From Bryopsis sp. KO-2023 (taxonomy: Eukaryota > Chlorophyta > Ulvophyceae > Bryopsidales > Bryopsidaceae): DNA of 64,000 bases. Shown piece after piece: positions 22,460 through 34,140 of this stretch. The notes below the pieces were generated by a model. That model was not told where the DNA came from, made no database searches, and worked only from the letters and a program-made list of their open reading frames with translations. A program made the translations under genes and the position numbers. The DNA is taken from positions 2,294,001-2,358,000 of the forward strand of contig BSYQ01000013.1 in NCBI GenBank assembly GCA_030272585.1. The letters are read 5' to 3'. Positions within the stretch are counted from its first letter, which is position 1. Each line of letters opens with the position of its first letter.

Positions 22460-24146
22460 GAAAAGAAAACTAAATAAAAAATAAAAAATCGACCGCTCTT
22501 TTCAGACCCTCACTTCACCGCTGCCTCTTTCCCTCATTCTGTCTGACTCTCGCATCCATTTGGTCCATTTGACCATGCGTTTCAGAGGCAACATTCGAGT
22601 GCACACGAAATGGTTGTAAAAGGAGTAGCCTCCAAACAGCCCAGCAAAAATCGACCCGTCAGGTCGAACCACACTTCCGTTGTTGTCGTCGTCCAAGCAT
22701 TGGTCGTAATTCAACAGTTGACCGTTGTGCACCCTGAGCATCAGTCAAACGATTCTTTAAAAAAAGAGAGAAAAACAGAAGGAAAATTATGGTACCTGCT
22801 GATGCTTTGGGGCTTTTTTTTCAATTAGCTACTTGGGCTCCTCCCCAGTCTGACCTGTAGATTTGTTTGAAGGCTTCAGGGAAAGTGACGTCGAGTTCTC
22901 TTTCCACTTCTTGTATTTGAGCCTCTGTGGCTCCAGCTTGCAGAGACTCTGATATCTGTGTTGCATTTTCTGTGCACCAACCCTACCAAAAAAAAGGAGT
23001 TTGTATATATGAATGTTTAATTTTTTAAAACAGGCAAGTTTATATATATATCTATACATATTATTTTGATTCACATTGGTTCACAATCCGGTTCTCGATA
23101 CTCCACCAAAGTCATTGACAGGTGAAAACACACGATGCAGCCCCCCCCCCCTGGTTCTGTTGGACGGCTTTATATATCCTGTGAATGTGAACATTTGGTT
23201 TATATGGTTAACTTTTGGTCTATGAAATTCTCAGGGTCGGAGAGTCCGAATCATTTCCCTATCCCTTTCATTTCATTTCAGAGTTTTACCCTTACTTCCA
23301 GTTTCTTCCACATCTTCCTTGCCCTCCACCTCAGCAAGTGCAATTTTTGATACGTTTCCCTGCAAGCAACCATTCCCACCCAAGTAAACAGACTACACAA
23401 GAGACAATTTCCAATTTCCCTAAAAAAACTCCCCAAGCTGGTTTTCATTATCCACCGTTTTTCCACTCCCAAAACGCTGTCTTTATAATTTTTTTTCCCG
23501 AATGCCATTGGAACAACAAAATTGGTGCAATACGCACCTACAGGTTTCTGTTGACGAACATGCATCAGAGACCTCTGCCAGTTTTCCAGCTTCTTGATGG
23601 TATTCCTGTTGAATAAACCCCTCCCATAAATCGGAGGCCCCTGCAGCATCCCTCCATAAGGGGGCTGTGCAAGCCAGGCGAGCACAGTCATCCCCTCGCA
23701 GAAAGCTTCAATCAATACATCCAGAATCACTGTCAGATTCAAGCTGTGGCTTTGTTTACTCTTCCCAATGTTCCAATCTTTAGCATTTCCACCCCAGCAG
23801 AACAATCATTGAACAATCATTGAAAAGGCGGAGCGAGTGTTTTCGATATATTCCAACCAACAGTCCAAAGAAAAGAACACCTATTTTCTTTACCGACATG
23901 AAACACCATGAAGCTCATAAAACAAAACAAGGACACATGCTTCTTCCTGGATTTTTCGTGGCACCTTAAGAATCAAGCTAAAGCCTTATTGTCTCTTATT
24001 GTGAAATTCCCATTTCGAGTCAGTTTTCGATTTTCATCGGCAAAGAAATCAAAAACACGCGAAACAAAAAAGAGGCCGCGGCCCAACCTGAAGATCTGTT
24101 TCAAGCACGACGGATCGAGGTCGTTGAAAGACACGCTGCTTGCCAT
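20048..24146 (-). CDS. FBXO3/SKIP16-like F-box protein with SUKH (SMI1/KNR4) and ApaG domains
   Basis: Predicted SCF ubiquitin-ligase substrate adaptor. Exon 1 (24146-24091) encodes 'MASSVSFNDLDPSCLKQIF' and joins exactly (AG|C) to exon 2 (from about 23706), 'FLRGDDCARLACTAPLWRD', forming a classic F-box. The SUKH domain follows: about 22984-22853 ('EAQIQEVERELDVTFPEAF'), about 22741-22560 ('VHNGQLLNYDQC', 'LFGGYSFYNHF', 'RMLPL'), about 21495-21342 ('DEHHYVLFAASYVFNKAFF') and about 21137-20945 ('LDGILRWMEVYADRLQDG'). The ApaG domain spans about 20755-20633 ('APELSMVSTTGNATFTLAY') and about 20375-20048 ('SRHWSVLDGSGKEF', 'GAAVVGKYPDLVSGEG', 'RGYMEGSFIF', 'VVCPRFHTNVPD'). Domain order matches human FBXO3 and plant SKIP16. 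An antisense LINE remnant lies in the intron between the 22.6- and 21.4-kb exons. Confidence 0.92.
21552..21594 (+). repeat. Short repeat similar to LINE 3' end
   Basis: 'gagcccatctccctcatttgcacagtgggc' resembles the 3' untranslated end of the adjacent LINE remnant (22303-22340) with scattered substitutions. It lies upstream of an A-rich (taaa)n stretch. Confidence 0.4.
21752..22459 (+). mobile_element. 5'-truncated non-LTR retrotransposon (LINE) remnant
   Basis: The frame 21763-22228 encodes the C-terminus of a LINE reverse-transcriptase polyprotein: 'WRAQWRNTAKGRLLWQLRD', then 'TGHGNFPVYNNRVWGEDP', then a zinc-knuckle-like 'CWFCAHRD......NHLLWDCPGLEDCRRD', ending at TGA. The TGH...C..C...H...C arrangement is characteristic of the region after RNase H in R1/Tad/Jockey-type elements. 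A 3' UTR of about 145 bp and a long (AAAT)n tail follow, as expected from target-primed reverse transcription. RT and endonuclease domains are missing, so it is a dead 5' truncation. It is antisense within an intron of the F-box gene and is preceded by a second (aaat)-rich stretch at about 21690-21752. Confidence 0.85.
22374..22459 (+). repeat. (AAAT)n microsatellite, LINE tail
   Basis: About 21 uninterrupted AAAT units directly follow the LINE 3' UTR. This is the probable reverse-transcription tail, possibly expanded by slippage. Confidence 0.95.
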
Positions 24147-24824
24147 CGTGGCACAAACGATATCACAGGAAGAGCAGATCCCAGAATTGTCTGCCAGTGC
24201 ACTATGAAGGGATTTCTTGAGCGATTAAGATGCCGCGTCCTGCAGCGTGTTTATTGAGACTCGTTGGAGGAATTGGCTCCCTTTCGTTGGGTTTGTGGGC
24301 GGAAGGAGAATTAATTTGCCACAGGGGAAATGTCGTAAGGGCTGTCATGCAACTCTGTGGCCGATCCTCGTCAGGACGAAATGTTGAGACGGAATTCATG
24401 GAATTCCTGAGTGTGGAATGACGTTGGTGCTGCCTCAGTTTTCTTAGTTTTTTTAGTTTTTTTTGAACATCCACCCCTCAGGATTTTCTCGAGAGACTTA
24501 AGACCACTAGATCATGAATGGAAAAACCTTACAGAATTGACATAGCATTCACAAATCCTGTTTTGTGCCATTCTCCGAAGAAAAAAAAATATCTGAAACC
24601 GTCAACCCAACAGGGAAGTTGGAACTCCCTCAAAACCATGCCAAGACGAATAAAAAGATACACGATATAAACCTGCAGTGTGTCGACTAGACCTCCTCTC
24701 TGACCTCCCAATCGATACAGTCATTCTTGATGAATTCAACGTAAAGTGCATTGTTTTGGCTCCTCCAGTGAGGGATCAACCAGAATAATTGAAAAAGAAT
24801 GGGCAATCCGACTGGTGGGTCATC

Positions 24825-27800
24825 CTATCCACTCTTCCCGGCCATGGAATCCACCCACATTTTCAGAGTCTCGGTGTCCCTTCTCTCCGAAGGGTACTTG
24901 ATGATTTTGTCGCTGTCCTTGGGCAAAAACACAATGGTGGGGAAAGTTTTCAATCCAAATTTCTCAGCAGAGAATTCCCTCTCGACGTCGGCCTGGAATT
25001 TGGCGACGCTGACCTTGGAGTCATCCACGACATTGGCCAACTCACGGTAAGACTCCTCCATTGCCTGTTGCACAGCAGAACCACAGCGATCATTTCATTC
25101 ACCAGCCCCAGCATCAAAACAATTCGACAGAGCTTCACAGCATTTTCAAATTCATTAAACCTATACCAGAAAATCGCAATCAAAGAAAAATACTAAAAAT
25201 AACTGTTGAAATCCGAACGCAGAAATCTCAGTCAACACCACCGGAAAAACAGTCCCATAAAAGTAACTACAGAAACACCTGGCGGGCACGTAACACCAAG
25301 GAAAGCTGTTTTTACCCAGGAAGCATACCTGACTGAATTGGCACCAAGGAGCATACAATGCAACGATGGTGTTCTTGTCGCGACTTCCATCAGCAAGGGA
25401 TGAGAGTTCGTCCTTGGAGAGGCCTTGGACACCCTCGGGCCAGAGATCAGCCTGCTCCTCGGCAGCCTGCTCAGATGCCGACTCCACAATGTTTCCAGAA
25501 TGAAGACCACATTCCTTGCCTAAAAAAGCAGAAATTGGGGATCAAAACACACATAGACACTTTTATCGCATCAGAGTGCCCACCATATTCTGGAGCTATC
25601 CATGTTCACGATTGGTTCTACAACTCTCCCCAAGTGCCAATACTATGGGTTTCACTTAAGATAAGAAAAATAATATATATCGTATTATATATTACGATAT
25701 CCAATGGGGAGGCCTCAAAACAGCATTTCCTTCACTGTGGGCTTCTCTGTCAATTCTCCAGTCTTGCGACACGGATTGAGCGAGCGTTCCAAAAAAATAT
25801 GGATGTATATACTTCGACCAAAAGCACTTTTCAGCGGTATAGCACCAGACGGACATACCAGTGGCTTCCTCCCACCACCATCGACCCTCTCTCTCGTGCT
25901 GGTTTGGCAAGACAGCTTTGGTGCATGGCTCACATCCGATCGAAACATAACCACACTCGTGGAGTTCGTTCGTCGGGACGCCCTGCATTTTCATTTGCAT
26001 TTTTAAATTGATTCAATCAATTTACCTGGCATAGTGGCTATAAAGTGCGCTGTTCTCCCACTACATACAGGGTTTACTGCCCCATTTTTTCTCTCCATAC
26101 TGGAACAACCGTGATAAGGCGGGAAACGAACTGTGCTGAGCCTCCATATGAATTGCTTTTTCCCTTTTATGGTTTGCAAACCCAGCTCACAGAAACCCTC
26201 GAGCAAAGATTTGTTTTCGAGCTACGTTGCGCTTACCATGACCCTCAAAAAGTTCCAGACTTCAGCAGACGAGACATCAGAGAGGGGATTGTATTTGACC
26301 AAACTCCCTGGACCGCCCTCGACCCCCTCGAAGACAGGGTCGACTTGGACGACGGGAACAGCAGATCGAGTTCCGGGACTCTGGTCTTTTCTTTGACCAG
26401 TGATCCAAGCTTTCAGAGTCTTCAGCTGGCGCCTCAGAGGTCTGACCTGAAGGAGAAAAAATAGTGAAACACACCGTATTCCTCAGCACTATGGGTTGCA
26501 TACTCCACAGTTATGGGAAAGACTGAGGGGGATCCTATTTTCCTGTGGCAAATTTAGACTCTGCTCTACCCCAAAACCTGATTATCACAATCTATTTTGA
26601 AGAAACTTTACTTTCTAAGCGGGGCATGACTACAAGTCAAAATCTCCCCAGCCCGAAACGAAGTGGAGTTGGTTAAAACTCAATGTCACAAAAGATAATG
26701 TGGAAAATGCAACTGAACCAGCAGATACAAATAGAGAGAGAGGGAAAAAACAGAAGTGTGACATTGAATGAATGCATTCCCCGAAACATTTCTTGATGAG
26801 CATAAAAAAAAATTGCAAACGGGAGGGTTTTCCTCCTGCTAGCATAATTTTATCCTTTTTTTTTTTGATGAATCACATCGAGGCCGAAAGCCCAAGAACA
26901 GTCTTTCAAAACCATGCGAATGCGTGGCATGGACCACCACTCCAAGAAAAAACCCAAAGATGCCAAACAATTGCTTACCTTTCTGTATCGGCAGCATTCC
27001 TGATGACCATCCTCATAGAAAGAGAACATTCCTTTTTCGCGCACAAAGGTCATGACTTCCTCGGCATCAGGGAAAGTGTATTCAATTTTGATACCATAGT
27101 GCTTCTCCACCTTGTCGAACACACGGTACGTCTCTGGGTTCAACCGACCTGTGTCCAGCCTGGAAATTACCAACAACCAAAAATACATCATCAATCTCGT
27201 CCAAGAAAATTTCAATCTCAACAAGAGAAATGCAAATAGCATTTCCCAAGACTCAATCGATGTTCTCAAAATTTCCACTTCGAAAGTGGACGTGTGAAGC
27301 AGGAGCTCCGAAAAATGTTGAACCAGATTTTGCAGTGTTTGGTTTTTCTTTTCTCCCTTTTGATTTAATTTATTCTTTTGGGGGGGGGGGGGCATGGAAT
27401 TTTAGAACTGAACCCAAGAAACAACACCAACAATGATTGAATCAACATCATCATGATTGCAAGGAAGGATGGAGCTGGCCACACCACTTACGAGAACACC
27501 CTGTAGGGCCTGCCAGTGAGATGGGCATACTCAACCAATGCCACATCCTCAGCACCGCTCCATGCAATGGCGATCTCATCCCCAAAAGTCTTCAACGCCT
27601 GAAGTCCAGAAAAAAAACAGAAAACAATATTTCAAACAAGTGCTATACATCACCATCCTGCATCAAAGTTTGCCACATTTGTTTGGAAATCATTTTTGGT
27701 TGTGTTGTGATATTAGTTGAGAAGATGCCTGGATTCGGTTGGCATTCGACACAACTCTGACCCACGTGATCCATGATCATCAAAGGAGATTCGCTGCCGA

Positions 27801-28231
27801 GCTCGGCTGCGGTGGCCTCCCAGTCGACCTCGGTTGCGACCGCCGCATTGACGTTCTACAAAGCCAACAGACGCAATCAAAACACACCCTCGACAAGAGC
27901 GTGAACGCTTTCTTGTCTCCGTTCCCGAAACCAGACGAAGGAGGGTGTTCTAAAGGAATACCTCTCGACTGGCCTTGGAGGCAATTACACGTTTGTGGAC
28001 GCTCGGTTTGGGAGCTCCAGTGATGGCTTGACGAGTCGAAACAGGGCTCGCAAGGATGGTAGGCCTCGCCACCAGCCTCGAAGAAGCAGGGCAGACAACC
28101 TGTGATTCAGGCGAAGTCACACTCAGTGACGCCACAGAGTTACAAGGGCAAAGGTCGGGAGCACGCGTCGAGCGGCAAAGGCAAGCGTCGTGTATCGCAG
28201 CTACCTTTGAGGTTCCAGTGATGTGCATCAT
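24825..28231 (-). CDS. APR: Plastid 5'-adenylylsulfate (APS) reductase, plant type, with thioredoxin-like domain
   Basis: Reduces APS to sulfite in plastid sulfate assimilation. Exon 1 (28231 to about 27965) is a Ser/Arg/Ala-rich transit peptide starting '[15 protein letters not shown]'. Then: about 27856-27767 ('[18 protein letters not shown]'); about 27597-27495 ('[19 protein letters not shown]'); about 27170-26985 ('[19 protein letters not shown]', '[17 protein letters not shown]'); about 26450-26226 ('[19 protein letters not shown]', '[12 protein letters not shown]'); about 25990-25862 ('[12 protein letters not shown]', '[11 protein letters not shown]'); about 25519-25330 ('KECGLHSGN', '[13 protein letters not shown]'); about 25062-24825 ('[13 protein letters not shown]', '[10 protein letters not shown]', 'IKYPSERRD'). 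The CC and CxxC cysteines that bind the [4Fe-4S] cluster and the ECGLH catalytic motif are intact. In the C-terminal thioredoxin-like domain the plant CPFC site reads CQFS, lacking the second cysteine. Confidence 0.97.
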
Positions 28232-28399
28232 GGTGTGGGGGGGAAACGAAACTCAAAACGTACGCAGATCGATGCGTGTCGAACGCGCGTGGGGGGCGGG
28301 AGCGGCGGGAGAAATAAAAGCGCAAGCCGACGAGTGTCGTACATTAAAGTCATCGTCTGTCTGGAAAACCACCTCTTTTGTCAGCTTTTGCCCAAGAAG

Positions 28400-28970
28400 G
28401 GTGGGATTTCCAGACAGCGGGTGGGGTTCGTTCTCTCCTTCGTTGTGTCCACCCCACCTCGACAAATCTGAACAAACATGACCACTCGGTGGAAACATAA
28501 CAACGATTAGGTCCAGATCGAATACGCGTTCGTTCGTGTTGTTGGCTTCTCAGGCAACAATGTAATCATTATCATTATCACGCGTTCGTGTCGGCGAATA
28601 TTTCCGTGCGTTTGAATTTCCATGTATAAGATGCACGGGAGCAGCTGTCCGTGCGCGGTGGGGGGGCGCCGCCGCCCTCCCTGTGTGGTTCTCATGCAGG
28701 GGACATCAACCAGCAAAAATGTTGCCAAACGAGAGCTTCCAGAGAAAATGCATGAGGAAATCGACGAAAAGGCATCGCGAAGATGGCGGCGTTAGTTGAA
28801 ACCCCCGCCACAAATTTGTGTTTCGTGTGGTAGCACGCACAGTTCATTGCTTTTCTTGGACACTCCACTCCCAGGCGAATTCGTGAAAAACCAAGCACCG
28901 GCACGAGGAGATCCCTTTCGCGGGGTTACCCCACGAAATGCTTGCAGCACATATCCCTCACCTTTAGGTT
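28400..28970. other. APR upstream region, possible exons of small gene
   Basis: CG-rich sequence between the APR start and the last confident exon of the small minus-strand gene. It should hold the APR promoter and may hold the 3' exon(s) of the small gene. A poly-G/GCC run at 28660-28675 is noticeable. No exon could be fixed. Confidence 0.35.
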
Positions 28971-29207
28971 CCCCAACTCCTCGATGTCCATGTGCTGTTC
29001 TTTTTTCACACGGTACCAGAGGGATCCGTATTCTCTGCAACAGGATGTTGAATTTGTCGAAAAATAGGGAGACCGCTGGGATCCTCGGCGTTACTTTGTA
29101 GCTTCGATCAACTCGGGATATTCTTGCGGCCTTTTGTCCTCCCTCTCAGAACAACCGGCGCCGGCGCCGCTTCGAATTCGCGGGCACCCTGGCTCCACGA
29201 AACGCAT
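28971..29207 (-). CDS. Small gene of unknown function, first two exons
   Basis: Exon 1 runs from the ATG at 29207 ('MRFVEPGCPRIRSG' to 'RPQEYPELIEAT') to about 29105. A 62-bp intron (gtaacg...ttgcag) joins AA|A to exon 2, about 29042-28971, 'KEYGSLWYRVKKEQHMDIEE', then 'LGNLK' and a good donor (AAG|gtgagg). The exact phase match and coding composition support a real gene. Exon 2 is rich in Lys, Glu and aromatic residues, reminiscent of small mitochondrial or nuclear housekeeping proteins, but I do not recognise the family. The 3' exon(s) are not located. Confidence 0.45.
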
Positions 29208-29280
29208 AACTCATAACTGGTCTCTTCTCTTCACTATCCGTGACAGACATGTGCATTCAATACCCTCCACTAGCACAAGG

Positions 29281-29475
29281 ATGAACACAGATGAGCAAGC
29301 ATGGGTATCCATCGCAGGAAGTCTACGAACTGGGGTCCGTGAAGTTCTGCTGTTGATTTCCAGAGGATTTATCGAGGCGTACAACTGTGCCGCCTCTTCT
29401 GCCCCCTCTGCTACAGGTGGAGGGGAGGGTTGGAGTGATGTTCTACGAGTGTGGGGGTGTGTTACACCTCTTTAA
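29281..29475 (+). CDS. Short plus-strand frame, possible small gene or first exon
   Basis: ATG at 29281 opens 64 codons beginning 'MNTDEQAWVSIAGSLRTGV' and continuing 'LLLISRGFIEAYNCAAS'. It lies head-to-head with the minus-strand gene starting at 29207, so a bidirectional promoter is conceivable. The opposite strand is also open here, so this is weak. A donor at 'GCTACAG|gtggag' (about 29415) would make it a first exon. No family is recognised. Confidence 0.25.
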   Translation: MNTDEQAWVSIAGSLRTGVREVLLLISRGFIEAYNCAASSAPSATGGGEGWSDVLRVWGCVTPL

Positions 29476-29479
29476 TATT

Positions 29480-30200
29480 TATTGAAACATCCAACCAATC
29501 AAGAACAGAAAATGTCCAAACCCTTCAAACAAAGTGAAAAGAACATCTTATCAAAGGGTAGATTCCGTTCTTGTTACCAATGAGAACCGTATGTGGGTCC
29601 AATCCCTTTCTGTTTACTATGACCAAATCATTGGGACAGGAAAGTACAGTACAGAAACAGAAATTGAAGTTACAAGTACAGGGAGATGTGCCTTGTCAGA
29701 CATCCAGGCCAATCATCTGACCAATAATGCAAGGCGTGTTCACGTACAATGATGGGGTCTTTGACAATTTGTCATCATTAAGTTTTACGACCGAAATATG
29801 GTGGGGTTGCTATTCATACAATGTGGGTTGGGGATGAATAAGATATGGGCTCCAGTACAATCACTTACAAAGAAGCATTCGGAATACATCCTCTTGTTTC
29901 CAACTATAACCACATCATAACCTAGAACGTGTCGATGAATGACACAAAAAGAAGAAATCCACCTGTAGACTCCACAGTAGACCTGACTATATGAGCTAGG
30001 TGCTCAGGCACGTGATTCAGAACCGACCCTAGACATCTCGGAAAACATAATTTGGACGGCAGATACTGGAGCAGTCGAGGCAAGAACACATGTATCAGAA
30101 CACCTCAGAAGAAATGCACACAAAAAAAAATCAAAATGGAATGATACTCGTGACATTCGTAAAAAATGCTGGATATCAACCTTGAAAAAATATAGGGAAT
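29480..30200. other. Stretch without recognised gene
   Basis: A plus-strand frame at about 29560-29752 has a plausible composition but no identifiable motif or splice support. The rest is AT-rich and probably the 3' flank of ARP3. Confidence 0.35.
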
Positions 30201-33200
30201 GAAGTCAACAGTCAAAAAACAACATCATGTGCCATATATCATATCCTGTCGGATTGTCTCGCCCAAAACTCAATTCCAAGAGAAACCAAAAGAGCAAGAT
30301 TGCACGTCATTTCAAAAACAGTTCACAATTGTTATCCCACCTTGGGCCATATTCCTGATACTCCTCCCTAGTTTTGCATGCTGTATGGAATTCGGGGCCG
30401 GTGGAGAGCAAACTGCCTCCAAGCCACACTGCGTATCTTTGCAAGGAATGGCTGACGACATTCACTTCAATGGGCTGCATGGGTAAGCAAACAATCTTAC
30501 GTGTCAGTTTCCACAGCAGCTCAGCTGTTCACACACTACATTACATGTTTGTAATGTTATATTACATGTTCACTACGTTACATAACATAACATAACATTA
30601 CGTTACATTACGTTACATTACGTTACATTACGTTACATTACATGTGGAATGGTGCATGGAAGGAGTTGGGTTGTCCACACCAAATACTTCGCTGGGCCAT
30701 TCAGTTCTATTTGATCCATGCCTGAACATCTTTTGCAAGACGGTTGTTGCTGGTTGTGGCAATGTCTCGCTCCAATCGTCGGCCGAAGTCTCTGAACATA
30801 GTGGAGCCGCCCTGCATTGACATGCACATGCAAAAATTAAATATTTTTCTATTTCATTCCAAATCTGAAAACATCATCATCATCATCATGATGCAGCAAA
30901 AACAAAAACCAAAAAGCAAAAACACACCAAAAACAAATGTATCTTGCTGCATTTGACCGGCGATGATCAATGGCTAGTTTTCCATTACAAAAGAACATTG
31001 ATGTAATCAAAAAAAGAAAGGAAAAGAAAAAAAGAAATGCACCCTTACACTGAGAACTATGTTTCCATAGAGCTGTCTTTTGGTGTCTATTGGGCAGCTC
31101 TGGACGACATCATCCACAACGGCTGGCAGCGGAGTTGAATATTCCGAAGTGTAGATTTCAGGGTTGAAGAAAATCTCAGGTCCAAGGAATCGTTCGTAAC
31201 CCACATCACAACTGAAGGGCTGAAACAAAAAGAAAAAAAAAATTGGGTAGGGGAGGACTGTCTCTCTTCTCTTTAACATGTGCTGAAAGTGGAATTTAGA
31301 TTATGTTTTGAGCAAAAAACTCTACTGCTGAACTGTGCGAACAGTGTACCTTCCCCGTCTTGGAATTTACACCATTGAGTTTCTTGATGTGTTTTTGGGG
31401 GTCAGCATCGAATCGTGCAAATTCCTGCAATCACAAGGTCAACAACGCCTTCAACTTTTTCCACAACTAGGAATAATGAGGGAACACACACCTGTTTTTT
31501 TTGTTTTTTTTTTCATTTCTGCTAATGTTTTTTTACACAACTCCCTGAGTTTTTTCTTTGTCGCCCGATGCAATCAAAAAAAAAAAATCCTCCAAATCGG
31601 TATAAAAAAAACAGGACTGAAGTATTGAAAACCAAGTGATTCTGGGATGGACAAATGGTAGTTGACTTTCCAAAAGACAATATTTTCTTACTTTGACGAT
31701 ATCTGAACAAACGTACGAGTGGTTTTCCTTTATCATTCTCGCAACTTCCATTGACATATCCGGTGGCACAGCCTCCCCTCGATCTCTATTTGCAACACAT
31801 CACCCATTGTGAATCCCTCATGGCTAAATGTTCATTTTCCATGTTTTTTTGGTAACATGACAGCATTTCAAACTGGAAAACGTGCTCAACAAGATGCCTA
31901 ACCCCTCTGCATACAGCTTTCGACAGTCTCATCCCAAAATTGTTTTGAAAAATGGAAGCTGGAGGGAAGTCAGCTGCTATTTGTTCTTTTTTGGACATCG
32001 ATTTCGAAGGCAGACATGTACCTCACGAGCTGCTGGATGAACGATGTGACATCGCGTCCAGCAAAAGGGATGGATTTGATGCTGCTTCCAATCACATGGC
32101 TTTCCACTACCGGAATCACATGAGTGACACCCTCTCCACTGTCGATAACCAACCCTGTCATGGGGCCTGCTGCCTGTTTGCATACCGAAATCAAAAACAT
32201 TAAAACCACTCAAACAAGAAAATCACCCCAGGGTGATCGAATATACATACGACTTTGCGATCGAGTCTTGTGATCTGCATCATGTAAATTCAGATAATCG
32301 AACAGGGAAAAATTGTTTTTTTTCATCTATTTCCACCTTTTCACTTGGACTTTTTGATGCAAATTTGTTTTTTTTCCTGTGTGGATTCTTTGCATGTATG
32401 GAAAAAAAAAATCCAGGTTCCAGGTCCATCTAACATTCACATATCGAGAATGCCCAGTAAATGCAACCATCACCACCAATTCCCTGTGCCCTGTGCATGT
32501 CAGCTCCCCCCACCTGAGATTTCCTCTCATCAGCAATCATACTGGCATAGAGTGCCAGCACTGCTTGCACACCGATGAAAAGACCCGACACATTGAAAGT
32601 CTCGAACATTATTTCTGCAGTGTATTCACGGTGTTCCGGTGGATTCAACGGCGGCTCTGTCAGCACGAAAAAGTGATCCTCTGGATCAACCCGGAGATAT
32701 CTACAAGGGCAAAAAAACACGCACATTTAAAACATGATCCCCCCTCCTCTCCCCCCCCCCCCCTCCCATTTTTTTCCACAGAGACACAAAAATTGAATAC
32801 AGGCAGTTTCCAGGTGTCTTGTTTTTTCTAGATGTAGAAAGACATCCTGTATTCCATGCAGGACTTGACCATGCATCTTAACAGCCAGGAAACCAACCAA
32901 TGCCCTGTCTATGCTTGAATGTGGGACTCACTTGTATACGCACTGCAGCCAATATTTCTCCATGGCACCCCAATTCTCGACCTGTCGACCCCATTCTTCA
33001 ATTCACGTGCTAATATCGCGAACCCCCCCCCACACACACACAAATACACATACGTAGATGCATTCGAGCCCGACACTCAATCAGACGCTAATCTAGTGTT
33101 GCATCTTTGGTTCACGTACCATCCCGTGGCGAACTGGATACTCGACATTCTGTGTGGAAGCGCATGTTGACGTCTGGTCCCCTATGCGGACGTCAAAGTC

Positions 33201-33605
33201 GTCGAGCGGTTTGGCGTTGTCAATCCGTGGTGAGCTGACCGATGGCACGGAGCCCGAGCACAGCGTCGTTGGTATGCAGAAGTTGGGCTGTTCTTGAAAG
33301 GGAAAGAAAATTAATACGAATGTTATTCGACGACTTTCTCTGCAGAACGGTTGCACTACCTCCACCAGCCAGGCCGTGGGCACGCGCGAACAAGAAACAG
33401 CCGGTGGTCGTGCTCGAGCCGGCATGCTGATAAAAAATGGGTTCGCGAAGCTCTACGGCAGTTGGGATGAGCTGAGAAAACGGTCTTGACGTTTTTTCTA
33501 GATACTGGTCGCGATTCTTTTCACCTCCACGTTTCCACCAAAGCCCAGCTTGGTGAAACCAGTGCCACAGTCCATAACCACGGCAGGCCTGGTGAGTCCA
33601 CTCAT
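30201..33605 (-). CDS. ARP3: Actin-related protein 3 (Arp2/3 complex)
   Basis: Core subunit of the actin-nucleating Arp2/3 complex. Exons N to C: 33605-33517 ('[19 protein letters not shown]', the nucleotide-binding start); about 33290-33121 ('[18 protein letters not shown]', '[10 protein letters not shown]'); about 32980-32933 ('[15 protein letters not shown]'); about 32702-32540 ('[19 protein letters not shown]', '[13 protein letters not shown]'); 32172 to about 32020 ('[16 protein letters not shown]', '[17 protein letters not shown]'); about 31790-31690 ('[19 protein letters not shown]'); about 31219-31050 ('[19 protein letters not shown]', '[16 protein letters not shown]'); about 30810-30722 ('[15 protein letters not shown]'); about 30480-30328 ('[19 protein letters not shown]', 'EYQEYGP'); and a likely last exon, about 30255-30201 ('[13 protein letters not shown]'). 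'PIEVNVVSH' is plant-like. The last exon is divergent from the usual 'ICRxNPVF' ending and is the least certain part. Confidence 0.94.
30574..30644. repeat. Tandem repeat, 10-bp unit acgttacatt
   Basis: At least four perfect copies of acgttacatt (30600-30642), preceded by degenerate variants (gttacataacataacata). It lies in an ARP3 intron. Confidence 0.9.
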
Positions 33606-34140
33606 ATTGGAGCCCCTCGTGGTAGTCTACGTTGTTCCTGGTTTCCCAAAACAGCCGCTGTTATTCCAGTACTCGAACTGAGATGGTGTAGATTGCGTCT
33701 GCATTGCGGCAAGTTGCACGGAATTCACAACGATCAACAGGGGCACATCCAGGGTGGGTCCTTGTTTGAATCGTGACTATTGCATGTGGTGTGTGGATGA
33801 TGCGGCACAAAAATGGCTGCCTGCTTACTTAACTGGTCAAATGTCATGGAGAGGTTCAGATCAGCAAAAAAAATTACACAGGAGGGTCCCAGGATTTACG
33901 GTCAAAATCTTATTCACCCCCACGTGCCAAAACAAATACCCACCATCAATGAAACAAGAATCCCTGAGAGCATGCGTTAAAAAAGAAACAAAAAAACACA
34001 CGTCCACTCAAGAACCATACTGAAGCTTGCATGCAAGCAGGCATGTATGGAAGGCCGGACACCTGCTTCTTCGAAAGAAATAATCGACAGAAATTCCTCT
34101 TGATCTCCCCCCACTGGTATTATCATCGGAACGAACACGG

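Noticed and set aside
30574-30644. CRISPR-like array
   Set aside because: The repeats are contiguous 10-bp units without spacers, in a eukaryotic intron.
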